From the NCBI GenBank assembly GCA_003150485.1, contig QALX01000004.1, positions 79,908 to 143,907 on the forward strand: 64,000 nucleotides of DNA, written 5' to 3'. The stretch comes from Clostridiales bacterium. GTDB taxonomy: Bacteria; Bacillota; Clostridia; Oscillospirales; Oscillospiraceae. The notes beneath the pieces are model-generated. The model did no database searches. It had not been told where the DNA came from and was given only the letters and a program-made list of their open reading frames with translations. Shown one piece after another: positions 10,001-17,618 of the stretch. Position numbers and translations under genes: made by a program. Position 1 is the stretch's first letter. Every line of letters begins with the position of its first letter.

Positions 10001-11600
10001 GGATGGCGTCGATCGGCGGGTTGGTCACCTGGGCAAACATCTGTTTAAAGTAGTTGAACAGGGGTTGATGTTGTTCGGAGAGCACCGCCAGAGGGATGTC
10101 GGTCCCCATGGCGGCAGCCGGTTCCTCGCCGGTCTCCGCCATGGCCAGGATGGAGTTTTTCACTTCTTCATAGGTGTAGCCAAAAGCCTTATACAGGCGG
10201 TCCCGCTCCTCCTGGGTGTAAGTCTGAACCCTGTGGTTGGGGATAGACAAATCCTTCAGGTGTACCAGGTTCTGATCCAGCCACTCGCCGTAGGGTTGGC
10301 GCAGGGCGTAGCGCTCCTTCAGCTCGTCATCCGAGATCAGACGGCCCGCTACCGTGTCCACCATGAGCATTTTGCCGGGCTGGAGCCGGGACTTTTTCAC
10401 AATTTTCTCCGGCGGGAATTCCAGCACCCCCACCTCTGAGGACAGCACCAGCTGTTCGTCCTCGGTCACATAGTACCGGGAGGGCCGCAGGCCATTCCGA
10501 TCCAGCACCGCACCCATAATATCGCCGTCGGTAAAGATAATGGAGGCCGGGCCGTCCCAGGGCTCCATCATGGTGGCGTAGTACCGGTAGAAGTCCCGCT
10601 TGGCCCGGGACATGTTGGGGTCATTGCCCCAGGGCTCAGGGATACACATCATCACCGCCATGGGCAGTTCTACCCCGTTCATGGTCAAAAACTCCAGGGT
10701 GTTGTCCAGCCGGGCGGAGTCCGAGCCGTTGGGGTTCACCACAGGGTAGACCTTATCCAGGTCCTCCTCGGACATGACCGCCGAGTCCATGGTCTCCTCC
10801 CGGGCCAGCATTCTGCCCTGGTTGCCCAGGATGGTGTTGATCTCACCGTTGTGGAGGATCATACGGTTGGGGTGTGCCCGCTCCCAGCTGGGATTGGTGT
10901 TGGTGGAGAAGCGGGAGTGGACCATGGCAATCGCAGACTCGTTGTCGGTATCCTGTAGATCCGTGTAAAAGTTGCGCAGCTGATCCACCAGGAACATGCC
11001 CTTGTAGACAATGGTCCGGCTGGAGCAGGAGACCACATAGGTGTTGTCATTGGACTGCTCAAACAGCCGACGGGCGATGTAGAGCTTCCGGTCAAAAGCC
11101 AGACCCTTTTCCACCCCTTCGGGCCGGGCCACAAACCCCTGCTCAATATAGGGCATACACTCCACAGCCTTGTGCCCCAGAATCTCGGGACAGGTGGGCA
11201 CAGCGCGCCAGCCCAGGAAGCGCATCCCCTCTTTTTCCACAATCACCTCAAACATCTTCTTGGCCTGGCTGCGGCGCAGGGTGTCCTGGGGGAAAAAGAA
11301 CATGCCGATGCCGTAGTCCCGCTCCCCGCCCAGGGACAGTTTCTGCTCCCGGGCCACCTTGGAGAAAAACCTGTGGGAGATCTGAATCAGGATACCCACA
11401 CCGTCTCCGGTCTTGCCTTCCGCATCTTTGCCGGCCCGGTGCTCCAGCTTCTCTACAATTTTCAGGGCGTTGTCCACGGTGGCGTGGGTCTTGCGGCCCT
11501 TGATATCCACAACGGTGCCGATACCGCAGGCGTCATGCTCAAATCTGGGGTCATACAGGCCTTGGGCAGGCATGGTGGTTTCGGTTCTCATTTCCATCAT
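7050..11600 (-). CDS. gltB: Glutamate synthase large subunit
   Basis: From the ATG at 11600 the product is 1516 residues. A class II glutamine amidotransferase domain starts with the nucleophile Cys25 in EHDACGIGT, so the first 24 residues are probably cut off as a propeptide. The central domain and the FMN-binding synthase domain follow, with the 3Fe-4S cysteines in CVMMRVCNLDTCPMGIA. A C-terminal GXGXG beta-helix domain completes the usual order. The frame is open 32 codons upstream, but a GAGGGA ribosome site and the position of the catalytic cysteine favour 11600. It lies 14 bp before gltD and 121 bp after dapL. Confidence 0.95.
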   Translation of the reverse strand: MMEMRTETTMPAQGLYDPRFEHDACGIGTVVDIKGRKTHATVDNALKIVEKLEHRAGKDAEGKTGDGVGILIQISHRFFSKVAREQKLSLGGERDYGIGMFFFPQDTLRRSQAKKMFEVIVEKEGMRFLGWRAVPTCPEILGHKAVECMPYIEQGFVARPEGVEKGLAFDRKLYIARRLFEQSNDNTYVVSCSSRTIVYKGMFLVDQLRNFYTDLQDTDNESAIAMVHSRFSTNTNPSWERAHPNRMILHNGEINTILGNQGRMLAREETMDSAVMSEEDLDKVYPVVNPNGSDSARLDNTLEFLTMNGVELPMAVMMCIPEPWGNDPNMSRAKRDFYRYYATMMEPWDGPASIIFTDGDIMGAVLDRNGLRPSRYYVTEDEQLVLSSEVGVLEFPPEKIVKKSRLQPGKMLMVDTVAGRLISDDELKERYALRQPYGEWLDQNLVHLKDLSIPNHRVQTYTQEERDRLYKAFGYTYEEVKNSILAMAETGEEPAAAMGTDIPLAVLSEQHQPLFNYFKQMFAQVTNPPIDAIREKIVTDTAVHLGCSGNLLIEQPENCKMLQISDPILTSIDLMKIRSMNVPGFKVQTISILYYKNTPLDRAIQRMFVAADRAYRKGANILILSDRGVDENRVAIPSLLAVSALQQYLVRTKKRTSLSIVLESAEPREVHHFATLLGYGAAAINPYLAQECIEELINKKLLDKAPTVAIDDYNQAILNGVVKIASKMGISTIQSYLSAQIFEAVGISSEVIDEYFTNTVSRVEGIGLKEIGDVVEWRHNHAFDPLGLSIDTTLDSPGVHKARAGNGTEDHLYNPKTISLLQQAVRTGDYERYKQYSAEVDNPEVPHTLRGLMELKYDPDGGIPLEEVESEYEIVKRFKTAAMSYGCLSQEAHECMAVAMNRLGANSNCGEGGEPPERYGTERACSIVQVASGRFGVNSQYLMSAKEIQIKMAQGAKPGEGGHLPGKKVYPWVAKTRFSTPGVALISPPPHHDIYSIEDLAQLIYDLKNANRNARINVKLVSEAGVGTIAAGVAKSGAQVILISGYDGGSGAAPKSSIHNAGLPWELGVAETHQTLIQNGLRSRVVIEADSKLMTGRDVAVACLLGAEEFGFGTGPLVAMGCVMMRVCNLDTCPMGIATQNPELRKRFQGKPEYVMNYMLFIARELREIMAKLGIRTVEEMVGRSDLLKARKNVITDRAETVDLSRILNNPWLDQPEQHFDPEKAYDFHLEQTVDESVLLKKMGRSLRAGKPQSIELEISSTDRALGTIFGSEVTRLHGNSLPEDTYRIKCHGGGGQSFGAFIPKGVSIELEGDSNDYFGKGLSGGKMVVYPPKSSRFQAEENIIIGNVALYGATSGKAFINGIAGERFCVRNSGAVAVVEGVGDHGCEYMTGGRAVILGETGKNFAAGMSGGIAYVLDRNRDLYMKVNKSMVSMETVSEKHDIQELKAMIAEHVAETGSPLGKDILENFVAYLPSFKKIMPRDYNRMLKEIAKAEEKGFSHEQAEVEAFYASLSH

Positions 11601-11622
11601 AATCGTTCCCTCTTGACGGTAA

Positions 11623-11676
11623 AGGTGCCTCAAAAAGGGCGCAGCCAAAGAAAGCCGCCTCCCCTTTGAGGCACCT
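11623..11676. repeat. Long imperfect inverted repeat between dapL and gltB
   Basis: The arms AGGTGCCTCAAAAAGGG and CCCCTTTGAGGCACCT can form a stem of about 15 bp with a small bulge, closed by a partly self-complementary 21-base loop. On the minus strand it is followed only by TTTACC, so it is a weak intrinsic terminator at best. It may partly end dapL transcripts or structure the gltB leader. Confidence 0.6.
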
Positions 11677-11721
11677 GTAACAGTTCTTGATTTCATTGCG
11701 TCCGGCTTACGGCCGGCAGGT

Positions 11722-12945
11722 TCAGCCCTTGAGCAGCTTCGCCACCCGTTCTACCGCTTCCACGGTCTGATCAGCGTCGCCAAAGGCGGTCATGCGGATA
11801 TAGCCTTCCCCGTGAGGGCCAAAGCCCGCGCCGGGGGTGGTCACCACGTTGGCCTTATTCAGCAGCAGGTCGAAGAACTCCCAGCTGCCCATGCCGTTGG
11901 GGGTCTTTGCCCAGACGTAGGGGGAGTTCACTGCGCCGTACACCTCCAGGCCCGCGGCAGACAGACCTTCCTTGATGACCTGAGCGTTCTTCTGATAGTA
12001 GGCGATGTTCTCCCGGACCTGCTTCTGGCCCTCCTCAGTGTAAACCGCTTCAGCAGCCCGCTGGATGATATAGGCAGTGCCGTTAAACTTGGTGGTCTGG
12101 CGACGGTTCCACATGGCGTTGAGGCTGGCGCCCTCCCGGACCAGCGCTTTGGGCACTACGGTAAAGCCGCAGCGGGTGCCGGTAAAGCCGGCGGTCTTGG
12201 AGAAGCTGCGGAACTCGATGGCACAGGTCTTGGCACCCTCCACCTCGTAGATGGTGCGGGGGATGTCGTCTTCGACGATAAAGGACTCGTAGGCCGCATC
12301 GAAGAGGATAATGGCGTCGTTGGCGTTGGCATAGTCCACCCAGACCTTCAGCTGTTCCTTGTTCAGGACGGTGCCAGTGGGGTTGTTGGGGGAGCAGAGA
12401 TAGATCACGTCCACCTTTTCCGTGGGCAGGGCGGGGACAAAGTCGTTCTCCGCCACGGTGGGCATGTAATAGATGTTGTTCCAGCAACCTTTTTCGGTGT
12501 CGTAGTCGCCGGCCCGGCCGCTCATGGCGTTGGTGTCCACATAGACGGTGTACACCGGGTCGCAGACCGCCACCTTGTTGTCCGTGCTGAACAGGTCTCC
12601 GATGTTGCCGCAGTCGCTCTTGGCACCGTCAGAGATGAAGATCTCGTCCGGCTCGATGGTCACACCCCGGGATGCATAATCATATTTCGCCACGGCGTTG
12701 CGCAGGAAATCGTAGCCCTGCTCGGGGCCGTAGCCACGGAAGGTCTCCGCTTGGCCCATCTCGTCCACCGCTTTATGGAGGGCTTCAATGACCGCTGGAA
12801 CCAGGGGACGGGTCACGTCACCGATGCCCAGCTTGATCAGTTTTGCCTCCGGGTGCTCCGCGGAATAAACCGCTACGCGGCGCGCTATTTCGGAAAAGAG
12901 ATAACTGCCTGGCAGCTTCTGATAATTCGCATTGATATGAGCCAT
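11722..12945 (-). CDS. dapL: LL-diaminopimelate aminotransferase
   Basis: This 407-residue class I/II aminotransferase starts MAHINANYQKLPGSYLFSEI and continues IKLGIGDVTRPLVPAV, the signature N-terminus of DapL. The PLP lysine is in FRSFSKTAGFTGTR, and YLCSPNNPTG is the conserved substrate loop. It converts tetrahydrodipicolinate directly to LL-diaminopimelate with glutamate as amino donor, for lysine and peptidoglycan synthesis. GGGAGG precedes the ATG. It stands between the ANTAR regulator and gltB, all on the minus strand. This links a glutamate-consuming biosynthetic step with glutamate supply. Confidence 0.95.
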   Translation of the reverse strand: MAHINANYQKLPGSYLFSEIARRVAVYSAEHPEAKLIKLGIGDVTRPLVPAVIEALHKAVDEMGQAETFRGYGPEQGYDFLRNAVAKYDYASRGVTIEPDEIFISDGAKSDCGNIGDLFSTDNKVAVCDPVYTVYVDTNAMSGRAGDYDTEKGCWNNIYYMPTVAENDFVPALPTEKVDVIYLCSPNNPTGTVLNKEQLKVWVDYANANDAIILFDAAYESFIVEDDIPRTIYEVEGAKTCAIEFRSFSKTAGFTGTRCGFTVVPKALVREGASLNAMWNRRQTTKFNGTAYIIQRAAEAVYTEEGQKQVRENIAYYQKNAQVIKEGLSAAGLEVYGAVNSPYVWAKTPNGMGSWEFFDLLLNKANVVTTPGAGFGPHGEGYIRMTAFGDADQTVEAVERVAKLLKG

Positions 12946-13004
12946 AATGTAAATCCTCCCTATTCTTCTATTGGCATGGGCATCTGCGCCACGCCGTCTC
13001 TTTT

Positions 13005-13535
13005 TTACAAATCGCCTAAAACCACTCGGGCCGTCTGGACCAGCTTGGCTCCACTGTCCATGCTCTTTTTCTGAATCCAGCGGTGGGCCTGGTCCTCGGT
13101 CATCTGGTTTCGCTCCATCAGCAGCGCCTTGGCCTCCCGAATCACCTGCTCCTCCTCCTCGTTCCGGCGGGGCCGGAGAAAGAGATTCAGCTTCCGGTTC
13201 ATCTGGAACAGCATCCGCACTGAGGCGCAGAGTCCGGCCTTGGAGATGGGTGCGGGCAGCCGGAAAATCTCCTCGTTGAGATAGTCCAGCTGACTCTGCT
13301 GCGCCACCACCAGCATGGAACAGGTCTGGGGCAGTTCCTCATACAGCCGCGCCGCCGCTCCATCTTTGAACTTATAGCCGCAGACCACCACGTCAATATC
13401 TGACCGTGCGATCAGCCGTTTGACCTCGCCCACGCTGTAGACGGGGATCGTTCTTGCGACGCTGCCGGATTCCAGCATATCGCAAATACGCTGGCAATTT
13501 GTAACGTTTTCAAAAGCAACAATGACTTTTTCCAC
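13005..13535 (-). CDS. ANTAR-domain RNA-binding antiterminator with degenerate receiver domain
   Basis: The 176-residue product has an N-terminal receiver-like fold (about 1-112) and a C-terminal ANTAR domain (about 125-175) with AKALLMERNQMTEDQAHRWI followed by a helix ending VVLGDL. ANTAR proteins bind paired hexaloop hairpins in leaders and block terminators. In the receiver part the acidic pocket is missing (VIVAFEN) and the phospho-acceptor aspartate position is Gly53 (VVVCGYKFKDG). A lysine near residue 99 (APISKAG) remains. It is therefore probably not controlled by phosphorylation. The start codon is GTG with GGGAG upstream. It lies 41 bp after glnA and 59 bp before dapL, suggesting nitrogen control. 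Confidence 0.88.
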   Translation of the reverse strand: MEKVIVAFENVTNCQRICDMLESGSVARTIPVYSVGEVKRLIARSDIDVVVCGYKFKDGAAARLYEELPQTCSMLVVAQQSQLDYLNEEIFRLPAPISKAGLCASVRMLFQMNRKLNLFLRPRRNEEEEQVIREAKALLMERNQMTEDQAHRWIQKKSMDSGAKLVQTARVVLGDL

Positions 13536-13576
13536 TGAAACAACACTCCCGCGTCACAAACCTACTGATTTGAAGT

Positions 13577-14905
13577 TTAGTAGTTTCCCAGATACTTCCT
13601 GCGCTCCCATTCGGAAACCTGAGTGCGGTATTCCTCCCACTCTTTCTCCTTGCCGCTGATATAGGCCTTAGAGACGTGGGGCCCCAGCACGTCCAGAATA
13701 TACTGATCCTTTTTCAGCTCCTCCAGCGCCTCCCACAGGGTCGCGGGCAGACAGTCGATGCCTCTGGCCCGGCACTCCTCATCGGAGATGGCAAACAGGT
13801 CGTCATTGATCTCCGGCGGCGGAGTCAGGCCCCGCTCCAGGCCGTCCAGTCCCGCTGCCAGGCACACAGCCAGGGCCAGATAGGGATTGCAGGAGGGGTC
13901 TGGGCTGCGCAGCTCTACACGAGTGGTACGCCCCCGAACCAACGGAATCCGAATCAGAGCGCTGCGGTTGTTGGCGGACCAGGCGCAGTAGCAGGGGGCC
14001 TCATAGCCGGGCACCAGCCGTTTATAGGAGTTGACCAGCGGGTTGGTGATAGCAGTGATGGCCTTGATGTGCTCCATAATACCGGCGATAAAGCCATAGG
14101 CCTCCCGGGACAGGCCGTGTTCCCCGCCGGCGTCATAGAAGAGGTTCTTTTCGCCTTTGAACAAGGACATATTGATATGCATCCCGGAACCGCTCTTGCC
14201 AGACAGGGGCTTGGGCATGAAGGTGGCATGGAGGCCGTTGCGCTGGGCCAGAGTTTTCACCGCCAGCTTAAAGGTCATAATGTTGTCCGCAGCATCCATG
14301 GCTTCGCCGTACTTGATGTCGATCTCGTGCTGGCCCGGAGCCACCTCGTGGTGGGATGCCTCCACCACAAACCCCATCTCCTCCAGATTCAGGCAGACCT
14401 CCCGGCGGGTGGACTCCCCGTGGTCCAGGGGGCCCAGATCAAAGTAGCCGGCCTCGTCATTGGTCTTCACCAGGGGGAGACCCTCGCCGTCGGTCTGGAA
14501 CAGGAAGAACTCACACTCCGGCCCTACATTTAATGTAAGGCCCCGGTTCCGCGCTCTGGCGATCACCTTGCGCAATACCAGCCGGGGGTCGCCGATAAAA
14601 GGTGTGCCGTCCGGATTGTACACATCGCAGAGCAGCCGGGCCACCCTGCCGTGGCTGGGCCGCCAGGGATAGATGGCAAAGCTGCCCAGGTCCGGCCGCA
14701 GGTACTGATCCGATTCGTTGACCCGCACAAAGCCCTCGATAGAGCTGCCGTCGATCATGATCCGGTTATCTAAGGCCTTCTCCAGCTGACCGGCTGTGAT
14801 GGCCACGTTTTTCAGCTGGCCGAAGATGTCCACAAACTGCATTCGGATAAACTTGACATCCTCCTCTTGCACAATACGGACAATGTCCTCTCTTGTGTAG
14901 GTCAT
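13577..14905 (-). CDS. glnA: Glutamine synthetase type I (GS I-alpha-like)
   Basis: From the ATG at 14905 (AAGGGGG upstream) the product is 442 residues. It begins MTYTREDIVRIVQEEDVKFI, and MIDGSSIEGFVR and NVGPECEFFLF carry catalytic and metal-site residues. ATFMPKPLSGKSGSGMHINM is the ATP-binding region. The NLYDLPPE adenylylation loop of enterobacterial GS I-beta is absent and the chain ends YLGNY, as in the feedback-inhibited GS I-alpha of Firmicutes. The frame is open 18 codons upstream without family similarity. It condenses ammonium with glutamate and heads a five-gene nitrogen cluster. Confidence 0.95.
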   Translation of the reverse strand: MTYTREDIVRIVQEEDVKFIRMQFVDIFGQLKNVAITAGQLEKALDNRIMIDGSSIEGFVRVNESDQYLRPDLGSFAIYPWRPSHGRVARLLCDVYNPDGTPFIGDPRLVLRKVIARARNRGLTLNVGPECEFFLFQTDGEGLPLVKTNDEAGYFDLGPLDHGESTRREVCLNLEEMGFVVEASHHEVAPGQHEIDIKYGEAMDAADNIMTFKLAVKTLAQRNGLHATFMPKPLSGKSGSGMHINMSLFKGEKNLFYDAGGEHGLSREAYGFIAGIMEHIKAITAITNPLVNSYKRLVPGYEAPCYCAWSANNRSALIRIPLVRGRTTRVELRSPDPSCNPYLALAVCLAAGLDGLERGLTPPPEINDDLFAISDEECRARGIDCLPATLWEALEELKKDQYILDVLGPHVSKAYISGKEKEWEEYRTQVSEWERRKYLGNY

Positions 14906-15027
14906 GGATGATTCCCCCTTATAAAATGCTTGATGAAAACGGGCACGCCATGGCGGCAATTCTGCATCAAAGCAGAGGCTGAAACTGCATCATTCCCCGT
15001 TATCACGCTTTAGTGTGCTCAGATTTA

Positions 15028-15055
15028 AGTATACACTCCACCCTGCAATTGTCAA
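15028..15055 (-). promoter_or_regulatory. Promoter of glnA
   Basis: TTGACA, a 16-bp spacer and TATACT on the minus strand form a near-consensus promoter. It implies a leader of about 115 bases, which contains alternative GCAG/CTGC hairpins. Confidence 0.75.
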
Positions 15056-15161
15056 GCGCCGTTCCCGCTTTTCCCCGGTTCTTTCCCTTCTTTTATTCAT
15101 CTTGTATAAAATTGTTTCCTTTTCCCCCAGAACCATTTTATGAATGCTCTTGAAAAAACCC

Positions 15162-15190
15162 TTGCATTTTTCAGACAGATGATGTATTCT
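15162..15190 (+). promoter_or_regulatory. Promoter of glnN
   Basis: TTGCAT, a 17-bp spacer and TATTCT precede a leader of about 150 bases that contains a terminator. The promoter lies back to back with that of glnA. Confidence 0.65.
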
Positions 15191-15247
15191 AACCACAGTA
15201 CATAATTTCACTTGCAGGTAAACGTGAACAGAAGATATTTTCATTCA

Positions 15248-15296
15248 GCGACAAGGGGGTCCATTCCGCACCCATTGTCGCTCTTTTTCAGTGGAG
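15248..15296 (+). terminator. Leader terminator (attenuator) of glnN
   Basis: AGCGACAA-GGGGGT pairs with ACCC-TTGTCGCT and is followed by CTTTTT, roughly 55 bases before the glnN start and downstream of its promoter. It should stop transcription before the gene unless it is overridden. An ANTAR regulator encoded nearby is a candidate factor, but I could not identify a clear pair of ANTAR hexaloop hairpins. Confidence 0.75.
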
Positions 15297-15347
15297 ACCT
15301 GTTCCCCTTTACCTAATTGTTTTAATTGAAAGAAAGGGTGGAAGATT

Positions 15348-17450
15348 ATGACGAGCATTCCCGAAATTTTCGGTTCCAACGTGTTCAGCCTGGCTGTGAT
15401 GAAAGAGCGCCTGCCCAAAAAGGCGTATGCTGAAGTGGCCAACGCCATGACCAACGGCGGACAAATCAGTATGGCTACCGCCGACGTGGTAGCTGAGGCC
15501 ATGAAAAACTGGGCCGTGGAAAAGGGCGCGACCCATTACTGCCACTGGTTCCAACCCCTGACCGGCTCCACTGCGGAGAAGCACGACTCCTTCCTCACCC
15601 TTCCCGATGAGGAAGGCCGCACCCTTCTCCATCTCTCCGGTAAGAAGTTGATCATGGGTGAGCCCGACGCCTCCTCCTTCCCCTCCGGCGGCCTGCGCGC
15701 CACTTCCTACGCCCGGGGCTATACCGCCTGGGATATGACCTCCCCAGCCTTTGTGAAGGAGGAAACCGCCGGCACAATCCTTTGTATCCCCACCGTTTTC
15801 ATCTCCTACACCGGAGAGGCCCTGGACGCCAAGACCCCCCTGCTCCGCTCCATGGAGGCCGTCAGCAAGGAAGCCATCCGTGTGGTCCGCCTGTTCGGCA
15901 ACACCGAGGCCAAGAAGGTCACCGCTTTCGTGGGTCCGGAACAGGAGTACTTCCTGGTGGACCGTGAAAAGTACTTAAAGCGCCGGGACCTGATCTACAC
16001 CGGCCGCACCCTGTTCGGCGCTCCCGCCCCCAAGGGCCAGGAACTGGACGACCACTACTTCGGCCAAATCCGGGAACGGGTGGGCGCCTTTATGAAGGAC
16101 CTGAACGTAGAACTGTGGAAGTTCGGCATCACTGCCACCACTCAGCATAACGAGGTGGCTCCCGCCCAGCACGAGATGGCGCCCATCTTCTCCACCGCCA
16201 ATGTGGCCGTAGACCAGAACCAGCTGGCCATGGAGACCATGAAGAATATCGCCTATCGCCACGGCCTGGTCTGCCTGCTCCACGAAAAGCCCTACGCTGG
16301 CGTCAACGGCTCCGGCAAGCACAACAACTGGTCCGTGGGCACCGATCTGGGTGAAAACCTCTTCGAGCCCGGCGATCACCCCGAAGATAATCTGCAATTT
16401 ATGCTGGTCCTCTCCTGCGTCATCGCCGCCATCGACGACCACGCCGACCTGCTCCGCCAGTCCGCCTCCGACGTGGGCAACGAGCACCGCCTGGGCGCAC
16501 AGGAGGCCCCTCCCGCCATCATTTCCATTTTCCTGGGCTCTCAGCTGGAGGACCTGGTCAATCAGATCGTCAAAGGCGAGGACAACACCTCTCCCTGCGG
16601 TACCAACACCCTGGACACCGGCATTTCTACCGTCCCCGTCTTTAAGCGGGACGCCACCGACCGGAACCGCACCTCCCCCTTTGCCTTCACCGGTAACCGG
16701 TTCGAGTTCCGTATGGTCGGTTCTGCCGACTCCATCGCCGCGCCCAACACCGTCCTCAACACCGCTCTGGCCGAGGCGTTCTGTGATGCGGCAGACGCCC
16801 TGGAGGGAGCCGAGGACTTCGAGGCCGCCTGCAAGGCTTACATCAAGGACTCTTTCACCAAGCATCAGCGGGTCATTTTCAACGGCGACGGCTACTCCCA
16901 GGAGTGGGTGGAGGAAGCGGAGCGCCGCGGCCTGCCCAACATCAAGTCCATGGTAGACGCCATCCCCGTGCTGGTACAGCCCGACGTAGTAGCACTGTAC
17001 GAAAAGTTTGGCATCTTCACCAAGGCAGAGCTGGAATCCCGCGCCGAGATCCAGTATGAGAACTATGTCAGCAAAATCGGCATCGAGGCAAAGGTGGCCA
17101 TCCACATGGCCGGCAAGCACTACATCCCCGCCGGCATCAAGTTCAGCACCACCCTGGCCGCCTCTTATGCCGCCGTCACCGCCGCAGGTGGAGACGCCTC
17201 GGTCCAGCAGAAGCTGCTGCAAAAGGTGGGTGCTCTCACCAAGCAGGCACAGGATGCACTGGACGAACTGATCGTCGCCTGTAACGAGTCCGACGCTATT
17301 GACGACGTGGCCGAAATGGCTCAGTCCTACCTCCATCGGGTGGTCCCGGCCATGAGCGCCCTGCGCACCCCTGTAGATGAGCTGGAACTGATTGTCGATA
17401 AGTCCATCTGGCCCGTTCCCACCTATGGCGATCTGATGTTTGAGGTATAA
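15348..17450 (+). CDS. glnN: Glutamine synthetase type III
   Basis: The 700-residue product matches the large GS III family, not GS I (about 440). It begins MTSIPEIFGSNVFSLAVMKE, and the family motif HYCHWFQPLTGSTAEKHDSF lies near residue 65. The glutamate- and ATP-site regions follow (GPEQEYFLVD; HNEVAPAQHEMAPIF; NGSGKHNNWS). The long C-terminal helical region is typical. It makes glutamine from ammonium, ATP and glutamate. AAGGGTGG lies upstream of the ATG. It is divergent from glnA, so two unrelated-size glutamine synthetases share one control region. Confidence 0.96.
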   Translation: MTSIPEIFGSNVFSLAVMKERLPKKAYAEVANAMTNGGQISMATADVVAEAMKNWAVEKGATHYCHWFQPLTGSTAEKHDSFLTLPDEEGRTLLHLSGKKLIMGEPDASSFPSGGLRATSYARGYTAWDMTSPAFVKEETAGTILCIPTVFISYTGEALDAKTPLLRSMEAVSKEAIRVVRLFGNTEAKKVTAFVGPEQEYFLVDREKYLKRRDLIYTGRTLFGAPAPKGQELDDHYFGQIRERVGAFMKDLNVELWKFGITATTQHNEVAPAQHEMAPIFSTANVAVDQNQLAMETMKNIAYRHGLVCLLHEKPYAGVNGSGKHNNWSVGTDLGENLFEPGDHPEDNLQFMLVLSCVIAAIDDHADLLRQSASDVGNEHRLGAQEAPPAIISIFLGSQLEDLVNQIVKGEDNTSPCGTNTLDTGISTVPVFKRDATDRNRTSPFAFTGNRFEFRMVGSADSIAAPNTVLNTALAEAFCDAADALEGAEDFEAACKAYIKDSFTKHQRVIFNGDGYSQEWVEEAERRGLPNIKSMVDAIPVLVQPDVVALYEKFGIFTKAELESRAEIQYENYVSKIGIEAKVAIHMAGKHYIPAGIKFSTTLAASYAAVTAAGGDASVQQKLLQKVGALTKQAQDALDELIVACNESDAIDDVAEMAQSYLHRVVPAMSALRTPVDELELIVDKSIWPVPTYGDLMFEV

Positions 17451-17507
17451 TCTTCTCGCTCCGGATCAAAACGAATTGCAGCCTCGTTTTGTTTCTATCA
17501 TCTCCAG

Positions 17508-17543
17508 CCGGGCAGGTACTTTGCTACCTGCCCGGTGTCTTTT
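17508..17543 (+). terminator. Terminator of glnN
   Basis: CCGGGCAGGTA, a six-base loop and TACCTGCCCGG are followed by TGTCTTTT, about 60 bp past the glnN stop. Confidence 0.85.
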
Positions 17544-17565
17544 ATCCTCCCTCCTTTTGCAATAA

Positions 17566-17600
17566 AGACAACCCCCCGTCCGCTTGTGCGGACGGGGGGT
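17566..17600 (-). terminator. Terminator of purF
   Basis: On the minus strand ACCCCCCGTCCGC pairs with GCGGACGGGGGGT, followed by TGTCTTTATT. It lies 18 bp past the purF stop. Confidence 0.8.
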
Positions 17601-17618
17601 TCAGATTCGTCAGAGCGG

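Noticed and set aside
8424..10439. Long plus-strand frame inside gltB
   Set aside because: The composition is that of a shadow frame in GC-rich coding DNA, without ribosome site or motifs. gltB on the other strand is unambiguous.
13000..15350. Dual hexaloop ANTAR target in the glnA or glnN leader
   Set aside because: I looked for two adjacent hairpins with A at loop position 1 and G at position 4. Only TTTGAT and seven-base loops were found, so I do not report an ANTAR site as a feature.
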